From JBBIPA01 sp037443085 (GTDB taxonomy: Bacteria > Chloroflexota > Dehalococcoidia > GIF9 > UBA5629), in assembly GCA_037443085.1 (NCBI GenBank), contig JBBIPA010000036.1:1-19268 (forward strand): a stretch of 19,268 nucleotides of DNA, written 5' to 3'. Shown piece after piece: positions 6,928 to 14,254 of the stretch. The position numbers and the translations under genes are program-made. The notes beneath the pieces are model-generated. The model did no database searches. It had not been told where the DNA came from and saw only the letters and a list, made by a program, of their open reading frames with translations. Every line of letters starts with the position of its first letter. Position 1 is the first letter of the stretch.

Positions 6928-7701
6928 ATGTGCGAAATGTTTAGCCTGGAAGGTAAAGTTGCCGTGGTTATCGGCGGCGCCGGTGCTATTGGCGAAATCC
7001 TGGCACAGGGATTAGCCAGGCAGGGCGCCAAGGTGGCTATCGCTGACATTGCCTTCGTGAAAGGTGAACAACTGGCTAAAAATATTCAATCGGAAACCAA
7101 GAACGAAGCCGCCGCATTTAAGGTCGACCTGACTGACGAAAAAAGCGTGGCTCAACTGGCTAAAGATGTGGCCGCCAAATTCAAGAAGATTGATATACTG
7201 GTAAATGCCCAGGGAGTGAACATGAAGTATGATGCCACCGAATTCCCTGGAGATGCCTGGGACAAGATGTTTGCCGTCAACGTCAAGAGCCTTATGCTCG
7301 TCTGCCGTGAGTTCAGCAAAATTATGATTCCACAGAAGAAAGGCAAGGTTATCAACCTGTCTTCGGTCAGAGGTGTTCGGGCTACCTTCTGGAGTGGCAA
7401 CGAAGGCTACTGCGCTACCAAGGGTGCCGTGGATATGATTACCCGGTCGTTAGCCTCGGAATGGGCGCAGCATAATATCAATGTCAATGCTATTGGTCCT
7501 TCGACAATCCGCACTCCATTTTCGGAAAAAACCCTGTCTGACCCCAGCCGCCTGGAACGGTTCCTGGCGAGCTGTCCCTTGAAGCGAGTGGGCGAACCTG
7601 CTGACCTGGTGGGCACTTGCATCTTCCTCGCCTCTTCGGCATCGGATTACATCACCGGTCAGATCATCTATCTCGATGGTGGCCTGACCGCTGTGGGATG
7701 A
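6928..7701 (+). CDS. Second SDR-family dehydrogenase/reductase, paralogue of the 4211 gene (NADH type)
   Basis: 257 aa, clearly a paralogue of the 4211-4987 protein, roughly half identical by eye. The identical ends (DGGLTAVG) and shared blocks such as KGAVDM and NINVNAI support common descent. The glycine-rich loop VIGGAGAIGE, NAQG (93-96) and the catalytic Ser146, Tyr161 and Lys165 lie at exactly the same positions. The key difference follows the second strand, where AIADIAF puts Asp40 at the position that reads the adenosine ribose, favouring NAD(H) over NADP(H). It may be the true phloroglucinol reductase, an isozyme, or may reduce or oxidise another intermediate such as a resorcinol- or hydroxyhydroquinone-derived dione. 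ATG 6928 follows GGAGGTG. Same operon as the BKACE gene, 46 bp gap. Confidence 0.78.
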   Translation: MCEMFSLEGKVAVVIGGAGAIGEILAQGLARQGAKVAIADIAFVKGEQLAKNIQSETKNEAAAFKVDLTDEKSVAQLAKDVAAKFKKIDILVNAQGVNMKYDATEFPGDAWDKMFAVNVKSLMLVCREFSKIMIPQKKGKVINLSSVRGVRATFWSGNEGYCATKGAVDMITRSLASEWAQHNINVNAIGPSTIRTPFSEKTLSDPSRLERFLASCPLKRVGEPADLVGTCIFLASSASDYITGQIIYLDGGLTAVG

Positions 7702-7711
7702 ACTTTTCTCA

Positions 7712-7734
7712 CCCTCTCCCTTGACGGGAGAGGG
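7712..7734. repeat. Intergenic palindromic repeat, CCCTCTCCC/GGGAGAGGG hairpin
   Basis: CCCTCTCCC, a TTGAC loop, then GGGAGAGGG form a perfect 9-bp hairpin 11 bp after the SDR stop. A closely related copy with the same TTGAC loop is at 14053-14075, and a cruder relative at 9134. No T run follows, so it is not a classical terminator. Dispersed repeat family. Confidence 0.65.
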
Positions 7735-7816
7735 AATGCGGAGGATGATTCTGTGGGAGTCACCTTCCTCAAATGACTCCCTTCTCAGCTAGCAGCATAG
7801 AAAGGATGGTGTCATT

Positions 7817-8155
7817 ATGAAACTAATCAGAGATGGCGAAGGCATCAAATATGATGCCAAAAAGCATTTCAACTGCTGGGCGATGTATAAGTTCGAAGTG
7901 GGCAAGGATACTAAAAAAACAACCGTGAGCGTCTCTCACTTTCTCCCCGAGGGTGGCGCTGAGGTATCATCCTCGCCTAAAGAGAGAGTCTACATCATCC
8001 TTTCTGGCGGTGCCCTCAAAGTTACTGGCAAGAGTGAGGAACATGTTATGGAGCCTGGCGACATGCTCTATATTGCTCCCGGTGAAGAGCGTGCTGCCCA
8101 GGTGATGGGTACTGAGCCGGTGACCATGCTGGTCATAGTCACCGATGTGGAATAA
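7817..8155 (+). CDS. Small single-domain cupin with degenerate metal site
   Basis: 112-aa single-domain cupin. The beta-barrel pattern is clear: GGAEVSSSPKERVYIILSGG (46-65) corresponds to cupin motif 1, and PGDMLYIAPGEERAA corresponds to motif 2. The usual metal ligands are absent: both HxH histidines are replaced by serines, and the motif-2 histidine is replaced (ERAA). Only the motif-1 glutamate (Glu56) remains. So it may bind a small molecule without a metal, or act as a sensor or chaperone, rather than as a dioxygenase. It sits between the second SDR and the 3-hydroxyacyl dehydrogenase, 22 bp before the latter, so it is probably expressed with the phloroglucinol pathway. Function unknown. 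ATG 7817 follows AAAGGA ten bases upstream. Confidence 0.75.
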   Translation: MKLIRDGEGIKYDAKKHFNCWAMYKFEVGKDTKKTTVSVSHFLPEGGAEVSSSPKERVYIILSGGALKVTGKSEEHVMEPGDMLYIAPGEERAAQVMGTEPVTMLVIVTDVE

Positions 8156-8177
8156 ATAACAAGCAAGTGGCAGGGAA

Positions 8178-9125
8178 ATGATGGATGTAACCGACGTTAA
8201 GAAAGTGTACGTGGTTGGCGCCGGAACCATGGGCAGTGGCTTAGCCCAGATATATGCTCAGTCAGGCTATCAGGTCTCGCTGTACTCTCGCCGCCAGCAG
8301 ACCCTGGATACAGCCATAGAGTTGACCCGGTCGAGCCTGGAGACGGAGGCTGAGGCAGGCCTGGTTGATGCCGGGCAGATACTGCCCATTTTAAGCCGCA
8401 TCGAGCCGACCACTTCCCTGGAGGCAGGCGCTAAAGATGTTGACCTCGTCGTCGAAACGATTGTGGAGAATGCTGACGAGAAGAAGAAGATTTTTAAACA
8501 ATTGGATGAGCTTTGCCCTTCACGGGCCATATTCGCCAGCAATACCTCCTTTTTAAATATATTCGATATTGTGGAAACTTCCCGTCCCGAGAAGGTACTT
8601 ATCGCCCACTGGTACACGCCGCCCCAGCTTATTCCCTTCGTCGAGGTGGTCAAGGGTCCGCTGACCGACAATGCCAGTGTGCAGCTCGTGGTTGACCTGT
8701 TGAAGAAGATGAACAAAAAGCCCGCAGTGATGGAGAAATTCATTCCCGGCTTTGTCATCAACCGCTTCCAGATTGTCCTGCAGCGGGAAGTGCACTATCT
8801 TGTGGATAATGACTACATGACTCCTCATGAAATTGATGAGGCTGCCCGGTGGGGGCTGGCTCTACGCATGCTGGTGACCGGTGTTCTCCAGCGCATGGAT
8901 TACGGTGGCATTGACGTCAGCATCAAGAATTTGACTAATCCCAATACCAAGCCTACGCCGCTGGACTACCAGCCGAAGAAAGTTTTCGAGCTATATAAGC
9001 AGGGGCATTATGGCGTCAAGACCGGCAGAGGCTGGTATGATTACTCCGGCAAAACTCAGGCTGAATGGAACCGCCAACGCGACCTCGGCTTGATTAGATT
9101 GCTCAAAGCCCTGGGCCTTAAATAA
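8178..9125 (+). CDS. 3-hydroxyacyl-CoA dehydrogenase-like, candidate 3-hydroxy-5-oxohexanoate dehydrogenase
   Basis: 315 aa, matching the NAD(P)-binding plus C-terminal dimerisation domains of the 3-hydroxyacyl-CoA dehydrogenase family. The Rossmann loop is VVGAGTMGSGLAQ (12-24). The catalytic pair is His144 (AHWYTPP) and Glu156 (FVEVV), separated by 12 residues as in the mitochondrial enzyme; SNTS (121-124) and Asn195 (GFVINR) are also kept. The usual HFFNP is HWYTP, so the conserved Asn is Thr, and the second strand ends YSRRQ, with no acidic residue, which suggests NADP(H). These changes fit a free-acid rather than CoA substrate, namely oxidation of 3-hydroxy-5-oxohexanoate to 3,5-dioxohexanoate. 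ATG 8178 is followed directly by a second ATG (8181); AGGG upstream fits either. Last gene of the cluster. A conventional beta-oxidation role is possible but no CoA-ligase or thiolase is near. Confidence 0.78.
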   Translation: MMDVTDVKKVYVVGAGTMGSGLAQIYAQSGYQVSLYSRRQQTLDTAIELTRSSLETEAEAGLVDAGQILPILSRIEPTTSLEAGAKDVDLVVETIVENADEKKKIFKQLDELCPSRAIFASNTSFLNIFDIVETSRPEKVLIAHWYTPPQLIPFVEVVKGPLTDNASVQLVVDLLKKMNKKPAVMEKFIPGFVINRFQIVLQREVHYLVDNDYMTPHEIDEAARWGLALRMLVTGVLQRMDYGGIDVSIKNLTNPNTKPTPLDYQPKKVFELYKQGHYGVKTGRGWYDYSGKTQAEWNRQRDLGLIRLLKALGLK

Positions 9126-9133
9126 TTCTTATC

Positions 9134-9156
9134 CTCCCTCCCCTGGCGGGAGGGGG
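9134..9156. repeat. GC-rich hairpin between convergent genes
   Basis: CCCTCCC (9136-9142) pairs with GGGAGGG (9148-9154) around CTGGC, extendable by a U-G and a C-G pair. A second CGGGAGGGGG follows at 9161-9170. It lies in the 56-bp gap between the convergent dehydrogenase and oxidoreductase genes. No T run is present on either strand, so a bidirectional terminator role is uncertain. It resembles the 7712 and 14053 repeats. Confidence 0.5.
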
Positions 9157-9181
9157 TTAGCGGGAGGGGGTGATTAGCCCC

Positions 9182-11065
9182 CTACTTAACCAGCTTATCC
9201 AACCCTAAGTCTGCCAGCGTTTTGGCGCTGGGCTTGCCCGTCTTAATATCCCAGCCCATTGCCTCGAAATAGCTCTTCTTCCCGGTCTCGAAGTCCAGGC
9301 TTTTTCCTGCCCCTGGCCCCACTTTGAGCGGTTCGGTGGCAATTCTCTTGGGCATCTTGAACTTGTCCGGCGTGATGCCCTCGCTGGCATTGAAAGCCTG
9401 GCGCAGAGTTAGAATCCGCCGGCCGGTCTTCAGCCCCTCCGCCCAGTCCATGTCCCAGCCGGTGAGCGGAGCCAGCAGCTCCACCACGGGAACGGGGAGG
9501 AAGGTGGTGTACAGGGCGCATATGCCGCCGCAGGTGAGCAACTGGGAATAGGCGGCGCCGGTGGCGTACATCGGCCCTTTCTTGTCCTGGTCGCCGAATG
9601 GGTCAAGCTTTGGGGACTGGAGCAGCGGGTCAGTGCCCAGAGGTTTGCCGGACTCCAGTATGCTGGTTCCCTGCTTGTCCATATGGTGGGCGGGCTGGGC
9701 ATCGGCAATAATAGCAGTGCCCAGCGCTGCGTCCATGCGCGCATCATGGTATGGTAGGCGATGACCGCCTACGTGCATGGCGTATTGCTCCGAACCTTTG
9801 CCGATACGCTCAGCAGCTCTGGCGGCGCCATCGGCGAGCACCGCGCCAAAGCCCTCACGCTTGCCGATTTTCTCGGTTAATGCCACCACCGCAGCGCCGT
9901 TGCCCCAGGTCAGCTCGATGCCCTCGGTATCCCTTTTAGTGATAATGCCATGTTCATAGCATTCCATGGCAAAGGCGATAATGCCACCCACAGCCATGGT
10001 GTCCATACCGTAGAGGTTGCACAGCTCATTGGCTTTGATTACTGATTCCAGGTTATCGTTGAGGCACAGATTGCCCAGTGCAGCCAGGGTCTCGTATTCC
10101 GGTCGGTGCACTTCGCCTTTGGTGGCAAACGGTCCCTCATTCACTTTAATCAGTGCCCCGCATCTCACCGGGCAGGCATGGCAGCCGTAGCTGTCCAGCT
10201 TGTACTTGTCCATATTGGCGGCGTCCAGGTTCTTGCAGGTGGGCATGGAGTCCGTGCCGCTGGAGTTCCAGTTCTTGGTAGGGCTATCGCCGATGGATAC
10301 CAGGAAGCTGTTGCCGCCGCCAGTGCCGGCTGCGGTCAAGCCCTGGTGGAACTTGCTCTCATTGAGGCTCTTGAGAAATGCTTCACGGGCTGCCTTCAGT
10401 TTCCCCGGCTCAGCCGCGGCTATTTTCTGTTTTGCCTGGCTATTTTGAATCACCACTGCTTTCAGCTTCTTGGATCCCATCACCGCACCCACGCCGAGGC
10501 GGGCGGCAATTCTGCCGCCATCATTAACTATGCCCGCCGTTAATGACAGCGATTCTCCCGCCGGACCGATGCAGGCAACACAGGCTTTGGGCTCGCCCAG
10601 CTCTCTTTGCAGCAGGCTCTCGGTGTCACTGGTAGTCTTGCCCCAGAGCTTGGAAGCATCTTTCAGCTCAGCCTTGCCGCCGGAGATGAGCAGGTATACC
10701 GGCCTGGCGCTCTGGCCGGAGAAGAAAACGGCGTCGTAGCCAGCCCATTTCAGCTCGGGTCCCCAGAAGCCGCCGGAGCTTGATTCTGCCCAGCTACCGC
10801 TGAGTGGCGACTTGGTCACCACGCTATAGCGTCCGCCGCCGGGAACAGGGGCTGCGGTAAATGGTCCGGTGACAAACCCCAGCATATTATCCGCTCCCAG
10901 AGGGTCGGCCTTGGGCTTCATCCGCTCGTAGAGAATCCTGGCGCCGATGCCGGCGCCGCCGATATAGTCGCGGTATAGCTGCTCCGAAGGCTTTTCCTCC
11001 TTGATGCTGCCCTGGCTCAGGTCAACGAAAAGCATTTTCCCTGCATAACACTTGGGTACTGCCAT
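9182..11065 (-). CDS. Tungsten-type aldehyde:ferredoxin oxidoreductase
   Basis: 627 aa, full length for the aldehyde ferredoxin oxidoreductase (AOR) family, which oxidises aldehydes to acids (or the reverse) with ferredoxin, using a tungsto-bis-pterin cofactor and one [4Fe-4S] cluster. The N-terminal pterin-binding domain starts at residue 5 (KCYAGKMLFVDLSQG) and includes GPFTAAPVPGGGRY and SSSGGFWGPELK. Cluster cysteines are Cys295, Cys298 and Cys302 (CHACPVRC), with the distal Cys516 in LLTCGGICALY; the usual DxxGLC lead-in is altered there. The middle-domain motif CNLYGMDTMAVGG (349-361) is intact. Cytoplasmic. GAGGAGG lies just before ATG 11065, and the aminotransferase ends 28 bp upstream, so the two are probably one operon. 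This suggests it takes the aldehyde or 2-oxo product of transamination. Which aldehyde is not evident. Confidence 0.88.
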   Translation of the reverse strand: MAVPKCYAGKMLFVDLSQGSIKEEKPSEQLYRDYIGGAGIGARILYERMKPKADPLGADNMLGFVTGPFTAAPVPGGGRYSVVTKSPLSGSWAESSSGGFWGPELKWAGYDAVFFSGQSARPVYLLISGGKAELKDASKLWGKTTSDTESLLQRELGEPKACVACIGPAGESLSLTAGIVNDGGRIAARLGVGAVMGSKKLKAVVIQNSQAKQKIAAAEPGKLKAAREAFLKSLNESKFHQGLTAAGTGGGNSFLVSIGDSPTKNWNSSGTDSMPTCKNLDAANMDKYKLDSYGCHACPVRCGALIKVNEGPFATKGEVHRPEYETLAALGNLCLNDNLESVIKANELCNLYGMDTMAVGGIIAFAMECYEHGIITKRDTEGIELTWGNGAAVVALTEKIGKREGFGAVLADGAARAAERIGKGSEQYAMHVGGHRLPYHDARMDAALGTAIIADAQPAHHMDKQGTSILESGKPLGTDPLLQSPKLDPFGDQDKKGPMYATGAAYSQLLTCGGICALYTTFLPVPVVELLAPLTGWDMDWAEGLKTGRRILTLRQAFNASEGITPDKFKMPKRIATEPLKVGPGAGKSLDFETGKKSYFEAMGWDIKTGKPSAKTLADLGLDKLVK

Positions 11066-11093
11066 GAAAACTCCTCCTCTTTATGCTCTATTT

Positions 11094-12488
11094 TTACTTC
11101 ACTCTGGTTTCGACCTGCTGGCACACCTCGAGCAGCACGTCGGTGGCTTTTTCCAGGTATGCCCTGGTGATGGTCAGGGAAGGCATGAAGCGCAGCACAT
11201 TACCATAGCGTCCGCAGGGCACCAGGATAATGCCATTGCTGAGCAAGCCGCCGATAATCTGGTTCATGGTATCGCCGTCCAGCGGCTCTTTGGTCTTTTT
11301 GTTTTTCACCAGCTCCACGCCGATCCATAATCCCCTGCCGCGGACGTCACCGATGATTTTGCTCTTATGTGCTCCCTCCCACAGCCTGGCTACGGTTTCC
11401 TCGCCCAGCTTGGCTGCCCTGCCGATGAGGTTATCTTCTTTATTAGTGATAATATCGATGTTGGTCATGGATACCATGGCAGCCACGGCATTGGCGGCGA
11501 AGGTATTAGGCTGAGAGCCGACCACGAATTTATCCACAAAATCCTCTCTGAAGGTGAGGCCGGCCATGGGCATATCGCCGCCCATGCCCTTGCCCCAGGT
11601 GAGCATATCCGGCTTCACTTTGGTGTATTCGATAGCCCACATTTTGCCGGAGCGTCCGGCGCCTGCCTGCACCTCGTCATCGATGTAGAGGCAGCCGTTC
11701 TTTTCGCAGGCAGCCTTGATGATTTCAAAGAACTCCGGCGGTGGCACCAGGTAGCCACCCTCGCCCTGCTGCGGCTCGACAAACACTGCAGCCACATCAT
11801 CAGCGCCGGTATAGGGCGTATTGAGCACATAATCCACATATTTAGCGCACTGTGCGCCGCATTTGGGATATTCCAGGCCGAAGCAGCAGCGATAACAGTA
11901 GGCATAGGGCACATGAATCACGCCGGGGATGAGCGGTCCCCAGCCATGGCGGTAACGGTTGCCGGTGGTCATGGCGGCAGCACCGCACCAGACGCCGTGA
12001 TAAGCTCCGTGGAAGGCGATAATCTGCGACCTGCCAGTGATGTGGCGGGCGAATTTAATGGCGGTTTCCAGGGCGCCGCTGCCGCTCTGGGTGAAATAGC
12101 TGATGCACTTGTTGCGCAGATTGGCCGGCATGACGCTGGCTACTTTCCTGGCCAGCTCGGTGCGCCTGGTATTGCTGATATCCGAGGCATGCATCAGCCC
12201 CTCGGCTTGCTGCTTGATGACTTTCACCACCATGGGATGACGGCGTCCCACCGAGTTCACCCCCACGCCGGCGGAGATATCGATGTACAGATTACCATCG
12301 GGGTCTTTCACGGTGACGCCCAGCCCTTCATCAAAGACCAGCGGGAAATCACCGCCGCCGCGGGTCATCGATTCGGTTTTCCAGGCTTCGGCCAGTAGCT
12401 TCTTCCCCCTGGGACCGGGGACGGTCTTGGTGATGATTTTGGGTGCGCCGGGCCAGGACAATTTGACTAATTCCGCTTCTGAAATCAT
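11094..12488 (-). CDS. Class-III (omega-amino acid type) aminotransferase, PLP-dependent
   Basis: 464 aa from ATG 12488, which has AGGAGGAG directly upstream; a longer frame to 12602 adds 38 unrelated residues and no binding site. Class-III aminotransferase features are clear: SGSGALETAIKFAR (135-148, phosphate cup), FHGAYHG (159-165), VFVEPQQGEGG (236-245), IDDEVQAGAGRSGK (269-282) with the cofactor aspartate, and WGKGMGGDMP with the Schiff-base lysine Lys300. A cysteine-rich insert at 196-214 (YAYCYRCCFGLEYPKCGAQC) occurs in some archaeal and anaerobe GABA-type transaminases. The product would be a semialdehyde or aldehyde, fitting the AOR gene 28 bp downstream. Substrate could be GABA, beta-alanine or another omega-amine; alanine formed from pyruvate could be recycled by the nearby alanine dehydrogenase. 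Confidence 0.85.
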   Translation of the reverse strand: MISEAELVKLSWPGAPKIITKTVPGPRGKKLLAEAWKTESMTRGGGDFPLVFDEGLGVTVKDPDGNLYIDISAGVGVNSVGRRHPMVVKVIKQQAEGLMHASDISNTRRTELARKVASVMPANLRNKCISYFTQSGSGALETAIKFARHITGRSQIIAFHGAYHGVWCGAAAMTTGNRYRHGWGPLIPGVIHVPYAYCYRCCFGLEYPKCGAQCAKYVDYVLNTPYTGADDVAAVFVEPQQGEGGYLVPPPEFFEIIKAACEKNGCLYIDDEVQAGAGRSGKMWAIEYTKVKPDMLTWGKGMGGDMPMAGLTFREDFVDKFVVGSQPNTFAANAVAAMVSMTNIDIITNKEDNLIGRAAKLGEETVARLWEGAHKSKIIGDVRGRGLWIGVELVKNKKTKEPLDGDTMNQIIGGLLSNGIILVPCGRYGNVLRFMPSLTITRAYLEKATDVLLEVCQQVETRVK

Positions 12489-12514
12489 ACTCACTCCTCC
12501 TGTTTTTTTCTTTA

Positions 12515-12533
12515 AGAGGGGCTTTGCCCCTCT
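12515..12533 (-). promoter_or_regulatory. Perfect hairpin in the aminotransferase 5' leader
   Basis: AGAGGGGC (12515-12522) and GCCCCTCT (12526-12533) form a perfect 8-bp stem with a three-base loop, 26 bp upstream of the aminotransferase start. On the gene's strand it is followed by A-rich, not T-rich, sequence, so it is not an intrinsic terminator for that direction. It may be an operator, a leader hairpin or an intergenic repeat. Confidence 0.5.
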
Positions 12534-12684
12534 GAGATACCCCCGCAAATTGCCTATGCTACACAATAGCAGAATTCCCGCAACCAAACAACCCATTTGC
12601 ACTCACCACCCAAATCCTAAATTCGAAATCTTGAATCCCAAACCTGCCAATCACCGGTCACTCCTCCTGCAACCTCCCCCTCAC

Positions 12685-12843
12685 TGTCATCGCGAGGAGT
12701 CCGCCTAAGGCGGGCGACGTGGCGATATCTTCAACCCCCTATGCCAACACATCACCACCATCGTTGGGGAAGGGTGAAGGGTCGCCATTCGGCTCCCGTG
12801 CAGCGATGGCCACGCCCCGATTGCATCGGGGCTCGCCATGACA
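12685..12843. repeat. MITE-like element with TGTCAT..CGAG terminal inverted repeats
   Basis: A 159-bp block begins TGTCATCGCGAG and ends CTCGCCATGACA, which are inverse repeats with one mismatch in 12. Inside lie short palindromes such as CCCCGAT-TGC-ATCGGGG. No protein is encoded. The end sequence matches the 'TGTCATTGCGAG' interspersed repeat known to me from many bacterial genomes. The rest of the 409-bp gap (12489-12897) holds the leader hairpin and, around 12601-12660, AT-rich sequence with no gene I can see. Confidence 0.55.
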
Positions 12844-12897
12844 GGGGGGCTACATCCATTTCTTTGTTTGGCATTTTGATCATTGGAATTTTTATCT

Positions 12898-14013
12898 CTA
12901 GTGCATCACTGACTCATACGGCGTGTAGGGGATGCCCAGTGACTCGGCCACTGGCTTGGATGTCAGCTTTCCCTTAAACACGTTAAGCCCCTGGCGCAGC
13001 GCCTCGTCCTGCCGCAGGGCTTCTTTGAAACCGAGGTCTGCCAGCTTCAGGACATAGGGGAAGGTGGCATTGGTCAGGGCGAAGGTTGATGTCCGTGCCA
13101 CTGCGCCCGGTATATTAGCCACGCAGTAATGGATGATGCCATCTACTTTATAAGTCGGTTTGGCGTGAGTGGTGACCACCGAGGTCTCGAAGCAGCCGCC
13201 CTGGTCGATGGCGACGTCTACCACCACCGAGCCTTTTCGCATCCTGGAAATCATGGAGCGTCGCACTAATTTCTTGGCTTTGGTGCCCGGTATCAGTATG
13301 GCGCCGATGACCAGGTCAGCTTTTACTACAGCAGATTCGATATTATGGTAGTTTGAGGCGATGGTAGTGAGCTTTCCGCCGAAGATATCGCTCAAATATC
13401 TCAATCGGTTGAGGTTGGTGTCCAGTATGGTGACGTTGGCGCCCATGCCCAGTGCCACCTTGGCAGCATTGGTGCCCGCGGTGCCGCCACCGATGATGGC
13501 GACGCTGGCGGCTTTCACTCCCGGCACCCCGCCCAGCAGCACGCCGCTGCCGCCGTTTTCCTTCTCCAGATAGTGCGCCCCCACCTGCACCGATACTTTG
13601 CCGGCAATTTCGCTCATCGGCATCAGCAGGGGCAGGGAACTGTCGGCGAGCTGCACCGTCTCATAGGCAATGCCGATGATCTTCCGTGCCAGCAGTGCTC
13701 TGGCAAGCTCTGGAGCCGGCGCCAGGTGCAAATAGGTGAACAGTATCTGTCCCTCGTGGAGCAGCTCATATTCCGACGGCAGAGGCTCTTTAACTTTAAC
13801 TATCATATCGGCTTCCCGGAACACTTCCTCCGCCGTTTTCTTGATGATGGCGCCCGCTTTCACGTATTCCTTGCCTGAAATACCGCTGCCTTTGCCGGCG
13901 CCCTGCTGCACCAGTACCTTATGGCCGTTCTCCACCAGGGCATGCACCCCTGACGGCACCAGGGCCACACGGTATTCCTGATTCTTAATCTCTTTCGGCA
14001 CGCCGATAATCAC
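12898..14013 (-). CDS. ald: Alanine dehydrogenase
   Basis: 371 aa, the standard length for NAD-dependent L-alanine dehydrogenase, which converts alanine to pyruvate, ammonia and NADH. All key residues fall at canonical numbers: Arg15 (EYRVAL), Lys75 (VKVKEP), His96 (TYLHLA) and Asp270 (VDVAIDQGG). The nucleotide loop is IIGGGTAGTNAA (173-184), followed by Asp198 at the end of the next strand (TILDTN), which favours NAD. The start is GTG 14013, with ACGGAGG nine bases upstream and the usual MIIGVPKEIK beginning. It is cytoplasmic and normally hexameric. A promoter at 14105-14133 fits. Its neighbours are an Lrp-type regulator upstream and, beyond a repeat-rich gap, the aminotransferase; a role in regenerating pyruvate for transamination is inferred. 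Confidence 0.95.
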   Translation of the reverse strand: MIIGVPKEIKNQEYRVALVPSGVHALVENGHKVLVQQGAGKGSGISGKEYVKAGAIIKKTAEEVFREADMIVKVKEPLPSEYELLHEGQILFTYLHLAPAPELARALLARKIIGIAYETVQLADSSLPLLMPMSEIAGKVSVQVGAHYLEKENGGSGVLLGGVPGVKAASVAIIGGGTAGTNAAKVALGMGANVTILDTNLNRLRYLSDIFGGKLTTIASNYHNIESAVVKADLVIGAILIPGTKAKKLVRRSMISRMRKGSVVVDVAIDQGGCFETSVVTTHAKPTYKVDGIIHYCVANIPGAVARTSTFALTNATFPYVLKLADLGFKEALRQDEALRQGLNVFKGKLTSKPVAESLGIPYTPYESVMH

Positions 14014-14052
14014 CAGCGGATACCTCCGTAACTAGCTTTCAAGTACAGTGTT

Positions 14053-14075
14053 CCCTTCCCCTTGACGGGAGAGGG
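14053..14075. repeat. Second copy of the intergenic CCCT..TTGAC..AGGG repeat
   Basis: This 23-mer matches the 7712-7734 element at 21 of 23 positions, with the same TTGAC loop, but the left arm has changed so the hairpin is imperfect. It lies in the 241-bp gap between the alanine dehydrogenase and Lrp genes, in the leader of the former. Confidence 0.55.
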
Positions 14076-14104
14076 CCAGGGTGGAAGTGATAAGGTATAT
14101 CACT

Positions 14105-14133
14105 ATCGTAATGACTGATTTAGTAAAAGTCAA
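14105..14133 (-). promoter_or_regulatory. Sigma70-type promoter for alanine dehydrogenase
   Basis: On the minus strand, TTGACT (14133-14128) is followed after exactly 17 bp by TACGAT (14110-14105). These match the consensus at 5/6 and 4/6. Transcription would start near 14098, about 85 nt before the GTG start. The AT-rich stretch just upstream is a reasonable place for Lrp binding. Confidence 0.6.
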
Positions 14134-14254
14134 GCGGAAAACGGGCTAATTAAGTACTATTATAGTAATAATATCAGGTTACAAAGCGGAAAAATTAGTA
14201 GCAAATACATGATTTAAAAATGAAAAACGTGATTGCAGCCCCAAAAGAGACTTT

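Noticed and set aside
9134..9170. Intrinsic bidirectional terminator between the convergent genes
   Set aside because: The stem is good but neither strand has a T run after it, so it is listed only as a hairpin repeat.
11367..12398. 343-codon plus-strand frame opposite the aminotransferase
   Set aside because: The minus-strand gene has all class-III aminotransferase motifs and a good ribosome binding site; the plus frame is histidine/glycine-rich noise.
12489..12602. N-terminal extension of the aminotransferase with a hydrophobic stretch that could pass for a signal peptide
   Set aside because: The ATG at 12488 has a strong AGGAGG site and fits the family start; the extension would cross the leader hairpin and has no site of its own.
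12685..12843. CRISPR-like repeat array in the repeat-rich gap
   Set aside because: There is no regularly spaced direct repeat with unique spacers; the structure is a single element with inverted ends.
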